The position numbers and the translations under genes were made by a program. Shown piece after piece: positions 48,008 through 56,776 of a stretch of 64,000 bases of DNA. Under the pieces are notes generated by a model. The model saw nothing but the letters and a program-made list of their open reading frames with translations. It ran no database searches and had not been told where the DNA came from. Each line of letters opens with the position of its first letter. The stretch's first letter is position 1. Origin of the DNA: Janthinobacterium saanense (lineage in GTDB: Bacteria; Pseudomonadota; Gammaproteobacteria; Burkholderiales; Burkholderiaceae_D); contig NZ_JACHCI010000019.1 of assembly GCF_014200675.1 (NCBI RefSeq), positions 51,531-115,530 of the forward strand. The letters are read 5' to 3'.

Positions 48008-49860
48008 GCGGCGACGATGCATTGAATAAACGCGGCAATCACCCGAGAGAATTTAGCCAGGGCGTGGGCGGCTGGGCCGAATATACAGTCAGTATGACAG
48101 AAACAAAAGATACAACACGGCATGAAGTGACCGTGCCGCCAGGAAAAGTCATCCCTGTTATTTTCCTTCCAGGGGTCATGGGTAGTAATTTGCGCATGAG
48201 CAAAGCGCGTCAAACACAGTTAGAACGCCCGGACAATCGGGCATGGCGACCTGATGACATGATGGGTGTGGGAGGCAAGAAGGATGTCGTCACGGGAAGC
48301 GGCCTTGGCGGCTGGTTTAAAAACGCAACGCCAGGGCAACGCCAGCTGGTGTTTGACCCGGCCGAAACTGAGGTGGAATATTACTATTACTCGGAAAACA
48401 ATGACCGCTTCGACCCGGACGGCAAGGAAACCAAGGCTGCCGATGCACGGCATCAAAATGTATCGGATACCTTTACGCCAATTCCACCGTTGATGGGGTC
48501 GAACAGGCTATCTGCAACAGCCCAGCCCAGCCGGGGCAAACCTCGCTCTTATGAAAGCCCGGCCCAGATAGCGCGCTGGCGCGGCTGGAGCGAAGTGCTG
48601 TTCGCTGGCGCCTATGGCGACATGCTGCGGACGGCGGAACTGCATCTCAACAATATGCTCAGCAATGGCAAAGTACACCCAATGTGGCGTCAGACTAGCG
48701 GCCTCGGCGCAATGCTCATGCAAGATCCATCCACTTTTGGCGCAGCATCTGGCGCTGCCATCACCAAAAGTGATCTGAAAAAAATCGCCGCATGCTGGTA
48801 TCCCGTGCATGCCATGGGTTACAACTTCCTCAAGAGTAACGGGGTTTCTGCCGTCGTGATTGCCAAACGACTACGCGGCCTGCTTAAAGGTTATCAGAAA
48901 CGGGGCTTCCAATGCGATGAAGTCATTATCGTTACGCACAGCATGGGCGGCCTGCTGGCGCGCGCACTGATACACCCCGACTATGGAAATATGCTCAATG
49001 ACAAGGAAGTGAAAATCCTGGGCATGTATCACAATGTGATGCCGACCATCGGTGCGGCGGGTGCATACAAGCGCATGCGCTTCGGCTTTCAGGAAAAGAC
49101 AGGGACTACGGCAGAGTATGAAGCGGAAGTACTCGGTAAAGATGGCATGCATGCGACCGCAATCCTGGCTAATGCACCGGCGCCGCTGGAAATGATGCCT
49201 GGAGCAGCATACGGTCAAGATTGGATCAAAGTCGTGGACATTATGGACAAAACTCTGTGGAGCTGGCCCCGGGATGGCGCGACCGCGCTTGAGAGTATTT
49301 ATCTGCAGCCTGCCAACGCCTGGTGGCGGCTGATTAATCCCGGATGGGTGAATCCGGGAAGGGTTATTGAAAAAAAAGGGGGAGGCATAGATGCGGTTAA
49401 AAAAAGAATAGTGAATTCTTGTAAATTCCTTGAATCTATCGAAAAAACATTTCACCCCAACACGTACGCCAGTTACTGCGCATCGAGGAATTTTCTGAGT
49501 TATGGCGAAGTCGTATTCAAGGTAACAGAAGGCTTGGGTAACGGGACACCTGGAACTGCAGAAAAATTCAAACCACCACCTGTTGAACAATGGACACTGC
49601 TCAGTGATGACGCAAAAGGCTTGCTGAGTGTCCAGGCTGGTTCCCGCATTTTGAAAATAAAACTTATGCCAGCAAGCGCAGCAGGAGATGAAACCGTACC
49701 CTCAGAACGTTCAGCGCGGCATATCACCGGCAATCTGTTTGTGCATGGCATAAATGATCAGCCTGGTTATGAACACCAGAGCAGCTATGCCGCTCCAAAC
49801 GTGCTGGCATCCATGCTGTATTCCATCGTGCAAATCGCCAAAACTGCAAAGTGGGATTGA
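48004..49860 (+). CDS. T6SS lipase-like effector (alpha/beta hydrolase, Tle family)
   Basis: A 618-residue protein with an alpha/beta-hydrolase core. The N-terminal oxyanion-type motif VIFLPGVMGSNLR is as in LCAT/PGAP1-like lipases. The nucleophile elbow is THSMGG (Ser313), a candidate acid is Asp562 in GDETVP, and the candidate His is His591 in GYEHQSSY. No signal peptide, as expected for T6SS cargo. It is translationally coupled to vgrG and followed by a Tli4-like immunity lipoprotein, so a phospholipase effector of the Tle4 type is likely; the exact Tle class is an inference. The 3' third is more A+T-rich than the T6SS genes, suggesting horizontal origin. Confidence 0.85.
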   Translation: MSGDDALNKRGNHPREFSQGVGGWAEYTVSMTETKDTTRHEVTVPPGKVIPVIFLPGVMGSNLRMSKARQTQLERPDNRAWRPDDMMGVGGKKDVVTGSGLGGWFKNATPGQRQLVFDPAETEVEYYYYSENNDRFDPDGKETKAADARHQNVSDTFTPIPPLMGSNRLSATAQPSRGKPRSYESPAQIARWRGWSEVLFAGAYGDMLRTAELHLNNMLSNGKVHPMWRQTSGLGAMLMQDPSTFGAASGAAITKSDLKKIAACWYPVHAMGYNFLKSNGVSAVVIAKRLRGLLKGYQKRGFQCDEVIIVTHSMGGLLARALIHPDYGNMLNDKEVKILGMYHNVMPTIGAAGAYKRMRFGFQEKTGTTAEYEAEVLGKDGMHATAILANAPAPLEMMPGAAYGQDWIKVVDIMDKTLWSWPRDGATALESIYLQPANAWWRLINPGWVNPGRVIEKKGGGIDAVKKRIVNSCKFLESIEKTFHPNTYASYCASRNFLSYGEVVFKVTEGLGNGTPGTAEKFKPPPVEQWTLLSDDAKGLLSVQAGSRILKIKLMPASAAGDETVPSERSARHITGNLFVHGINDQPGYEHQSSYAAPNVLASMLYSIVQIAKTAKWD

Positions 49861-49862
49861 CC

Positions 49863-50999
49863 ATGCGATATCACAAACCAAGAACACCATATTTCTTCAG
49901 CACCCTGCTCATACTGACACTACTATCCGCATGTGCCCCAAAAACCAACGCCAGGGAGAATGCTGTGCCTGAATCTGTTCAACTAAGCAAACGTCTGGAA
50001 GTGCTGTTCTTAAAAACCAAGCTGCTGTGTTTTGGCCGTTATGCCATCGAAGTGCCAGAAGAAGCGCAACTGATATTTGGCAGTATCTCTTTTTCATCCA
50101 GTATTGAGACAATTAAAGGTGGTTTGCCAGCCATGCAAGAGCGTATCGCCGAAGATGTGGCAAGAATAAAATTAGATAGAACTTCAGATATTCGTTACAA
50201 CGATATTGGACCAATTTCAGGTAGTTGGCAAATAAGGTACTTTGACGATGAAACCTCAAAAAAATATAATTTATTCTTTTTTAATACCTATATAAATAAA
50301 GGAGATCTGACATTCATCCTTGGGGATTCTGCTAAAAAAAATGAAACAGAATATTCCACAGTTGAAAGACAAAGTTTCAATGCCAACAACTTACAACTAA
50401 GAGATAATAACGAAATACCAATCACTCCAGGTTATTGCCTGGACCATGGCTTCATATCCAATCACCATTATGACAGTCAAGAAATGGCCAGCGCAGGCTT
50501 GTATTTCCCCAGCCTTCCAGACGTAACCTTTTCTATTAGTTCAAACAAGGATGCCTACGGTGATTATCCACCAGCCCAGTTTGAGAAAGAAATGCGCGAA
50601 GAGTTATCTTTGCTCAAGCGCATACAAGGCGCAAAAGACATACAAGGCAGCAGCTACCCGAAGCGTACCCTGCTGCGCGAAGGCAAGCGCGACGTGCAGC
50701 ACTGGCATGGTGAAGAATCGCTGATACGACGTAACGACGGCGTGCATGATTTTGAGTGGGCTCTGGTAGGCAAGCCGATGGATGTCGCCTATCCATCGGA
50801 ATTCAGCGTGCATATGTACACCAAGGTTGAGCACAATATGGTCGGCGCCACCGAGGCCGCATCGCTTAGCGACGACGAGGCAGTAGCCTTATGGGACAAG
50901 CTGCTATCCGGCCTGAAATTCCGCGTCAAGGTGCCGGGAGCGCCGCCGGGTTCCTACTATATTGATCCAGACAAACCCAAGCCTGTACCAGCGTCCTGA
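49863..50999 (+). CDS. Tli4-like T6SS immunity lipoprotein
   Basis: A 378-residue protein starting MRYHKPRTPYFF with signal segment and lipobox LLSAC. It is predicted to be a periplasm-facing lipoprotein, right for blocking a lipase acting on the membrane. The core LFLKTKLLCFGRYAIEVPEEAQL and the late segment RDVQHWHGEESLIRRNDGVHDFEWALVGKP resemble Tle cognate immunity family 4. The 5' two-thirds is A+T-rich; the last 370 bp is G+C-rich and nearly identical to the second copy downstream. The start lies 2 bp after the effector stop. Confidence 0.85.
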   Translation: MRYHKPRTPYFFSTLLILTLLSACAPKTNARENAVPESVQLSKRLEVLFLKTKLLCFGRYAIEVPEEAQLIFGSISFSSSIETIKGGLPAMQERIAEDVARIKLDRTSDIRYNDIGPISGSWQIRYFDDETSKKYNLFFFNTYINKGDLTFILGDSAKKNETEYSTVERQSFNANNLQLRDNNEIPITPGYCLDHGFISNHHYDSQEMASAGLYFPSLPDVTFSISSNKDAYGDYPPAQFEKEMREELSLLKRIQGAKDIQGSSYPKRTLLREGKRDVQHWHGEESLIRRNDGVHDFEWALVGKPMDVAYPSEFSVHMYTKVEHNMVGATEAASLSDDEAVALWDKLLSGLKFRVKVPGAPPGSYYIDPDKPKPVPAS

Positions 51000-51049
51000 T
51001 GGCGGATCGAAGTCAATCATAGAGGAAATACTGGCAAGCAACGGCTCAT

Positions 51050-51296
51050 ACGCTGGAATGGGCCGTTGCTTGCAATCTGGTCACGATCACTTCCCGTGCT
51101 TCCCGCCAACATCGCCGTGCTGTGTAACTGGCATACGGTAGCGGTATGTGTCAGTCACGCCACGCACTATGCGAAGCAGAGTAAGTGTCAACACCCGTCT
51201 GGTTATGAACACCAGAATAGCTACGCAGACCCCAACGTACTGGCGTCCATGCTGTACTCCATCGTGCAAATTGCTAAAAAAGCAAAATGGGATTAA
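51050..51296 (+). pseudogene. Fused remnants: GNAT 5' fragment plus effector 3' fragment
   Basis: Two gene fragments joined in one frame. Positions about 51050-51185 resemble the start of the intact GNAT gene at 52496 (WHTVAVCVSHATHYA here, LRTVAVRLSCATHYA there). Positions 51199-51296 match the last 32 codons of the effector (GYEHQNSYADPNVLASML here, GYEHQSSYAAPNVLASML there), including its stop codon. The junction lies near 51185-51199. This marks the boundary of a tandem duplication of effector end, immunity gene and GNAT gene. Confidence 0.85.
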
Positions 51297-51299
51297 TTC

Positions 51300-52433
51300 A
51301 TGTTTAGGCAAAAAAAATAACATTGTTTTTTTCGTCATCGCAATTCTCAACTTAGCACCATTATCTGCTTACTCGCAAAAAAATATAATTAAGGATAATG
51401 CAATGAACAATTCAGAAAAAATGAGTAAACGTTTGGAAGTGCTATTCCTAAAAACAAAAATTTTATGTTTTGGACGCTATGCACTGGAAGTGCCTAGGGA
51501 GGCAGAATTAATATTAGGTGACGCATCCCTCCCTTCAACAATTGAGACAACAAAGGGGAAATTAGTAGAAAATGACGATAGAATTCTCAAAGCCATAAGA
51601 AAAATAGAAACAAATGACTCAAGTGCTGAAATCGTTTATAACGGAAAAGGACCTTTGGAAAACAGTTGGCAGATTCAATATTTTGATAGCAAGTTTGCCA
51701 AGGAAGATGGCGCACTGTATTTCAAGACATATGTCACCAAAGGAGACCTTACATTTATTCTGATGGGATCTATTCCAAAGGGGGGAACGATAGCAAGTGC
51801 TGCAGCCAAACAGTTGATGCGTGCAAAAAGTCTGCGCTTGCGTGATTCTGATAAGGTGCCAGCAGAACCCGGTTATTGCATCGAAGCCGGGTTCATGAGC
51901 GAAGATGATTATGACAATCAGGAAATGGTAGATGCCGGCCTGTACCTACCCAGCTTTCCAGATGTAGCATTTTCAGTCACGGCAAATAAAGATGCTTATA
52001 GCGATTATCCTCCTGAAGAATTTGAAAAAAAAGTGCGCGTCGAACTATCTTTACTCGCTCGTACTCAGCAGGCAAAAGACCAGCAAGGCAAAACTACCCG
52101 GAGCGTACCCTGCTGCGTGAAGGCAAGCGCGACGTGCAGCACTGGCATGGCGAAGAGTCATTGATACGGCGCACCGATGGCGTCCATGATTTTGAATGGG
52201 CGCTGGTAGGCAAGCCGGGGAGTATTGCCTATCCATCGGTACTTGAAGCGAGTATGTACACCAAGGTCGAGCACAATATGGTCGGCGCCGCCGAGGCCGC
52301 ATCGCTTAGCGACGAGGAAGCGATCGCCTTATGGGACAAGCTGCTATCCGGCCTGAAATTCCGCGTCAAGGTACCGGGGGCGCCGCCGGGTTCCTACTAT
52401 ATTGATCCAGACAAGCCGCAGCCAGCACCTTGA
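51300..52433 (+). pseudogene. Second Tli4-like immunity gene, frameshifted
   Basis: Homologue of the immunity gene at 49863. The expected start ATG 51300 runs into a stop after six codons because of an A8 tract at 51310-51317; seven As would restore a signal peptide (NIVFFVIAILNLAPLSA). The lipobox Cys is replaced by Tyr. A second disruption, a net loss of 1 bp near 52090 relative to copy 1, splits the C-terminal part into another frame (52134-52433). ATG 51403 with AAGGA 7 bp upstream could still give a shortened cytoplasmic form ending at 52164. The N-terminal half is only moderately similar to copy 1; the C-terminal third is almost identical. Confidence 0.85.
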
Positions 52434-52495
52434 ACACCCGATATAGGGCAAGGCGCTAGCCGGCAGCGCTCTACCGCGCTACCATGGGGTTTTGC

Positions 52496-52984
52496 ATGAA
52501 AAACATCATGATCGCTTTGCGCCCCGCCCTTGTTTCTGACATCGATACCCTGTGGGCCTTGCGCACGGTGGCGGTGCGCCTCAGCTGCGCCACGCACTAT
52601 GCGCCAGAGCAGATCACCGCATGGACGGCCTCACCCGTGCCGGCTGCCTATGCAACCATGCTGGCCGAGGGTGGCGGCATCGTGGCGATGCTCGATGAGA
52701 TAATTGTGGGCTACGCCATGCTGGACCTACATAAACACGAGCTCGATGCGGTATTTGTCGATCCGGCCCGCGCAGGATTGGGCATCGGCAAGCGCTTGCT
52801 GGCGGCGCTGGAATTGTTGGCGCGCGAGCGCGGCATAACGCGCCTGCATTTGTCTGCATCGCTGAACGCCGTGCCGTTTTACCGGGCGGCCGGTTTTATC
52901 GCCTTGCGCGAGGAAGCGTATGCGCATCCCAGCGGAATCAATTTAGCCAGCGTGGTGATGGAGAAAATATTGCCACCAGCTTGA
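52496..52984 (+). CDS. GNAT-family N-acetyltransferase
   Basis: A 162-residue acetyltransferase. Motif A is LDAVFVDPARAGLGIGKRLLAALELLARERGI, with the acetyl-CoA loop RAGLGIG. LSASLNAVPFYRAAGFIALREEAY is the B motif. The acceptor is unknown. ATG 52496 (MKNIMIALRP) is chosen over 52484. A decayed copy of its 5' end lies at 51050, before the second immunity gene, so it seems to have been part of the duplicated unit. Confidence 0.92.
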   Translation: MKNIMIALRPALVSDIDTLWALRTVAVRLSCATHYAPEQITAWTASPVPAAYATMLAEGGGIVAMLDEIIVGYAMLDLHKHELDAVFVDPARAGLGIGKRLLAALELLARERGITRLHLSASLNAVPFYRAAGFIALREEAYAHPSGINLASVVMEKILPPA

Positions 52985-52995
52985 AGACAAGTCCC

Positions 52996-53385
52996 TCAGT
53001 CAGCTTCCCAAGCGATGGCTGAAGGCAGGTCGCCACCGGTTTCAAAAAACTGCAGCAGCGCCTGGTAAGCCAGCTCCACGTCCACACACCAGGCAGATGG
53101 ATACTCATCAACTTGCCCATTGGCCAGCCAGTAACTGCACGCGCCGTCGTCCTCTTGATCGCCTAGCGAGTGCAAACTGGCATCGTCCTGGCCGGACAGA
53201 TACATCAGACTGGCATTGCCGCCATTGCGCAGCAGGCACAGGGCCGGGCCCTGTTCCGGATCGATCGCCCTGGTCAGCCACAGTTCGCATTGCGCCAGGG
53301 TGCGCGCCTGTTTCAGCGCCAGCTTCAGGTCGGCGATGGTCGCCACGGCATGCGGCGTGCCATGCAGATTGAGTTCCATCGTCAT
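52996..53385 (-). CDS. Imm1-family immunity protein-like
   Basis: A 129-residue cytoplasmic protein. The central GPALCLLRNGGNASLMYLSG and the end YWLANGQVDEYPSAWCVDVELAYQALLQFFETGGDLPSAIAWE fit the Imm1 pattern: beta strands, then a YP/FP motif and a terminal helix with a conserved Trp. Imm1 proteins neutralise nuclease-type toxins of polymorphic toxin systems. No matching toxin is visible here, so it may be an orphan. The ATG overlaps the sulP stop (ATGA), and it is convergent with the T6SS island. Confidence 0.68.
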   Translation of the reverse strand: MTMELNLHGTPHAVATIADLKLALKQARTLAQCELWLTRAIDPEQGPALCLLRNGGNASLMYLSGQDDASLHSLGDQEDDGACSYWLANGQVDEYPSAWCVDVELAYQALLQFFETGGDLPSAIAWEAD

Positions 53386-55022
53386 GCCTTGTTTCCGCTC
53401 AAGTCCGCCGTCGCCAGTGCCGTGCTCAGATACAACTTGCCGCTGAGTTCCTGCAGCAGGCTGCTCTGGCGCAAGCGGTCCATCACGGGGCCTTTCACTT
53501 CGGCAAGATTGAAGCTGATGCCGCGTTGGGCCAAGGCCTTGTTCAGTTCGCCCAGGCCCAGCAGGGCCGTGCTGTCGATCTGGTTGACGGCCGACAGCAC
53601 CAGCACCAGATGGCGCGCCGTCGGGTGGCCGCGCAATTCTTCTTCGATGCGCTCCGTGACGGCTTCGACATTGCCGAAAAACAGGCCGGCGTCTATGCGC
53701 AGCAGTAACAGATCGGGCAAAGTGTGCGCCTCATAGCGTTCCACGTTACGGAAGTGCTCGCTGTTCGGAATGCGGCCCAGCACGGCAATATGCGGGCGGC
53801 TGGCGCGCCAGATCAGCGTGCCCATCGACAGCAATACGCCAATCACCACGCCCGCTTCCACGCCCAGCACCAGCACGCCGGCGGTGGTGGCCAGCAGCGC
53901 TAGCGCATCGCTGCGGTCATAGCGCCAGGCCAGTCTCAAGGTGCCCCAGTCCAGCAGGCCGGCCACGGCAAAGATGATGGTGGCGGCCAATACGGGCAGC
54001 GGCATCAGCGCCAGCCAGCCGGTAGGCGCCACCAATGCCAGCGCCAGCAGGCTGGCCGTGATGATGCTGGCCAGCGGCGTGTTGGCGCCGGCCTGGAAGT
54101 TGACGGCCGAACGCGAAATGGAACCCGTGACAGGGAAACCGCCCGACAGCGCGCTGGCCACATTGGCTGCGCCCAGGCCCAGCAGTTCGCGGTTGGTCTG
54201 CAGCTTTTCGCCGCGCTTTTGCGCCAGCGTCTGCGCGGCCGACATGCTCATCAGGAAGACGATGAAGGCGATCAGCAAGGCTGGCGACAGCAGCATGCGC
54301 CAATGTGCGCCGGAGGTGGCCAGGTTGAGCGATGGCAAGCCGTTCGGCACATGGCCCGTGGTTTGCACGCCCATGTGGTCGAGGCCGCAATAGCGCACCA
54401 GCACGATGCCGGTGAGCACCAGCAACATCGGCGCCAGGCGCGCGCCCACGTCGGACGCCGTCGCCCCCAGGCCGCAGCGGCGCAATACTGCCGACAGATA
54501 ACGTTTCGCCAGCCACAAAAAGCCCAGGCTGCACAGGCCCAGCACCAGACTGGGCAAATGCCAGTGCGGCACGGTGGCGCCTAGCAAGGGCGTCAGCTGG
54601 CCCCAGATAATCAGGATGGCAGCGCCATTGCTGAAGCCGCTGATCACCGGGCGCGAGAGGAAACTTGCCATGAAGCCCAGGCGCAGCACGCCGCACAGCA
54701 GCAGCACCAGGCCGCTGATAAAAGCCAGTTGCGCGGCCAGCACCACATATAAAGAGGAGCCGGGATCGGCCAGCGGCGCCAGCGCGGCGGCCGTCATCAA
54801 GGAAACGATGGCCATCGGCCCCACCGATTGCGTCATGCTGCTGCCAAAGACGGCATACAGCACGGGCGGCAAGATGCTGGCATAAATGCCTACGACGGGC
54901 GGCAGCCCCGCCACCAGGGCATAGGCCATGCCTTGCGGCACCATCATCATGGCCACCACGATACCGGCGGTGATATCCCCGGCCAACAGAGGACGCCGGT
55001 ATTGCCTGAGCCAGAGCAGCAT
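53382..55022 (-). CDS. SulP-family inorganic anion transporter with STAS domain
   Basis: A 546-residue transporter. It begins with the SulP signature region AGDITAGIVVAMMMVPQGMAYALVAGLPPVVGIYASILPPVLYAVFGSS and has 12-14 TM segments. The C-terminal cytoplasmic STAS domain is DLLLLRIDAGLFFGNVEAVTERIEEELRGH, with HLVLVLSAVNQIDSTALLGLGEL. Sulfate, bicarbonate or dicarboxylates are possible substrates. No carbonic anhydrase is attached. An Imm1-like gene is coupled at its 3' end. Confidence 0.93.
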   Translation of the reverse strand: MLLWLRQYRRPLLAGDITAGIVVAMMMVPQGMAYALVAGLPPVVGIYASILPPVLYAVFGSSMTQSVGPMAIVSLMTAAALAPLADPGSSLYVVLAAQLAFISGLVLLLCGVLRLGFMASFLSRPVISGFSNGAAILIIWGQLTPLLGATVPHWHLPSLVLGLCSLGFLWLAKRYLSAVLRRCGLGATASDVGARLAPMLLVLTGIVLVRYCGLDHMGVQTTGHVPNGLPSLNLATSGAHWRMLLSPALLIAFIVFLMSMSAAQTLAQKRGEKLQTNRELLGLGAANVASALSGGFPVTGSISRSAVNFQAGANTPLASIITASLLALALVAPTGWLALMPLPVLAATIIFAVAGLLDWGTLRLAWRYDRSDALALLATTAGVLVLGVEAGVVIGVLLSMGTLIWRASRPHIAVLGRIPNSEHFRNVERYEAHTLPDLLLLRIDAGLFFGNVEAVTERIEEELRGHPTARHLVLVLSAVNQIDSTALLGLGELNKALAQRGISFNLAEVKGPVMDRLRQSSLLQELSGKLYLSTALATADLSGNKA

Positions 55023-55084
55023 GATGTGATCCCAAAATCTGAAAACCGAAGCCTATCATGTGCAGCGTCCGGCTGACAGGGTAA

Positions 55085-55654
55085 TCAGCTTGCCAACAAC
55101 TGTGTCCGTACGGCTTCCATGATTTCTTCCGAAAAAGCGGCGTCATCGGTCGAGCGGGCCAGCACCATGGCGCCCACCAGTGCTGAAAAGGTGGTGATCG
55201 CCTGCCGGCGTTTTTCTTCAGGTGTGCCTTCCGGCATCAGTCCTTCCAGCAAGTCAAACTGCTGGCGCGTGGCGGCTGTAAAAGCGGGCCGCGCGCTGGG
55301 CGAGCTGCGCGCCGCATCGACACCCATGGTGGGCGCCGGGCAAGCCACGCCGGGGGTATCGCGCGATTGCGTGCTCAGGTAGTGATTGATAAGCTTGGGC
55401 AAGGCTTGCTGCGGGTCTTGCTCTATCCTGGTTTTCCAGCTTTCCAGGGATTTCTTCAAGGCAAGCTCGCACGCCTCGATCATCAAGTCTTCCTTGGAGG
55501 CGAAATGGCCATAAAAGCCGCCATGCGTGAGACCCGCATTCTTCATCAAATCGGCCACGCCGATGCCGTCATAACCCTTTTCGCGGAATAGCTTCGCCGC
55601 CACCTCGACGATGCGCTCGCGGTTGAGCGCCGCCTGTTCTCTGCTCACTTTCAT
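55085..55654 (-). CDS. TetR-family transcriptional regulator
   Basis: A 189-residue regulator with the TetR helix-turn-helix RIVEVAAKLFREKGYDGIGVADLMKNAGLTHGGFYGHFASKEDLM. The C-terminal ligand domain contains a lone Cys in GVACPAPTMG, like some TetR sensors of electrophiles. GGGGG lies before ATG 55654. Although the same frame remains open far upstream, those codons are antisense to the SDR and Ku genes and are not part of the protein. It is divergent from the SDR-Ku operon, 126 bp away, and may regulate it. Confidence 0.92.
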   Translation of the reverse strand: MKVSREQAALNRERIVEVAAKLFREKGYDGIGVADLMKNAGLTHGGFYGHFASKEDLMIEACELALKKSLESWKTRIEQDPQQALPKLINHYLSTQSRDTPGVACPAPTMGVDAARSSPSARPAFTAATRQQFDLLEGLMPEGTPEEKRRQAITTFSALVGAMVLARSTDDAAFSEEIMEAVRTQLLAS

Positions 55655-55708
55655 GACTGCCCCCGTAATAATGTCACTCATCATATATCTTTTCGGCCAA
55701 TTTTTCCA

Positions 55709-55730
55709 CTCTGTTAGCAGGCGCACCGTA
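55709..55730 (+). promoter_or_regulatory. Shared NHEJ upstream motif, copy before SDR-Ku
   Basis: CTCTGTTAGC followed by AGGCGCACCGTA, ending 50 bp before the SDR start. The same element, with few changes, ends 53 bp before ligD in the same orientation. It does not look like a standard sigma-70 promoter, so it may be an operator or an alternative-sigma promoter. Confidence 0.6.
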
Positions 55731-55780
55731 GGCAGCCGGTCCCGCCGCGATACTGGCTTTTCACATGAAAGGAGGCCAGC

Positions 55781-56773
55781 ATGAGCGATAACAGAAACGA
55801 CAGTAAAAACGAATCTGTCGGCAATCTGCAGCGCAGCATCCAGCATGAACAGGATCACAAGGACCAGCAAAGCGCGGGTAGCAAGCACGCGGACAAGCCC
55901 GCCGTGCAGACCAGCGCGCGCAGCCAGCCTGGTGCGCCGCTGCCCGCGCAGCATCTTGCCAAACCGGGCAGCGAGGCGCAGATGCAGCTCAAGCCGCGCT
56001 TCCTGGCCCCTGATTACAGCGGCAGCGGCAAGCTGGCCGGCATGGTGGCCATCGTCACGGGTGGCGATTCGGGCATAGGCCGCGCGGTGGCCGTGCTGTA
56101 TGCGCGCGAAGGCGCCGACGTGGCCATCATCTACCTCAATGAGCACGAGGACGCCAACGAAACCAGGCGTTATGTGGAGGCCGAAGGCCAGAGCTGTCTG
56201 CTGATACCCGGCGATGTGCGCGAACAGCGTTTTTGCGAAGAAGCCGTCAGCCAGGTGATGGCCAAGTTCAACCATATCGACGTGCTGGTGAATAACGCCG
56301 CCTTCCAGGAACATGCGGCCTCCTTGCTGGACTTGAGCGAAGAACGTTTCGATCTCACCATGAAAACCAATGTGTATGGCTATTTTCATATGGCCAAGGC
56401 CGTGCTGCCCCATTTGCAGCGGGGCGCGTCCATCATCAACACGGGTTCGGTGACGGGCTTGAAAGGCTCGAAACACTTGCTCGACTATTCCACCACCAAG
56501 GGCGCCATCCACGCTTTCACCATGGCGCTGGCCGGCAACCTGCTGGAAAAAGGCATACGCGTGAACGCCGTCGCGCCCGGCCCCGTCTGGACGCCGCTCA
56601 ATCCGGCCGACCAGCCGCCCGAAAAAATCAGCACTTTCGGCCAGGACACCAGCATGCACCGTCCGGCCCAGCCTGAGGAATTGTCGCCAGCCTATGTTTT
56701 CCTGGCCTCGCCCGCCTGTTCCAGCTATATCACGGGCATCGTGCTGCCCGTCACCGGCAGCGTGGGGGAATAG
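55781..56773 (+). CDS. SDR-family oxidoreductase, stress-protein type
   Basis: A 330-residue SDR with a hydrophilic N-terminal extension of about 80 residues (Gln/Lys/Ser-rich). The Rossmann core follows: VAIVTGGDSGIGRAVAV, NNAA in VLVNNAAFQEHAA, and YSTTKGAIHAFTMALAGNLLEKGIRVNAVAPGPVWTPL. This long-tailed form is typical of general-stress SDR proteins of unknown substrate. AGGAGG precedes the ATG. The Ku gene starts 3 bp after the stop, so the two are one operon. Confidence 0.93.
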   Translation: MSDNRNDSKNESVGNLQRSIQHEQDHKDQQSAGSKHADKPAVQTSARSQPGAPLPAQHLAKPGSEAQMQLKPRFLAPDYSGSGKLAGMVAIVTGGDSGIGRAVAVLYAREGADVAIIYLNEHEDANETRRYVEAEGQSCLLIPGDVREQRFCEEAVSQVMAKFNHIDVLVNNAAFQEHAASLLDLSEERFDLTMKTNVYGYFHMAKAVLPHLQRGASIINTGSVTGLKGSKHLLDYSTTKGAIHAFTMALAGNLLEKGIRVNAVAPGPVWTPLNPADQPPEKISTFGQDTSMHRPAQPEELSPAYVFLASPACSSYITGIVLPVTGSVGE

Positions 56774-56776
56774 ACC

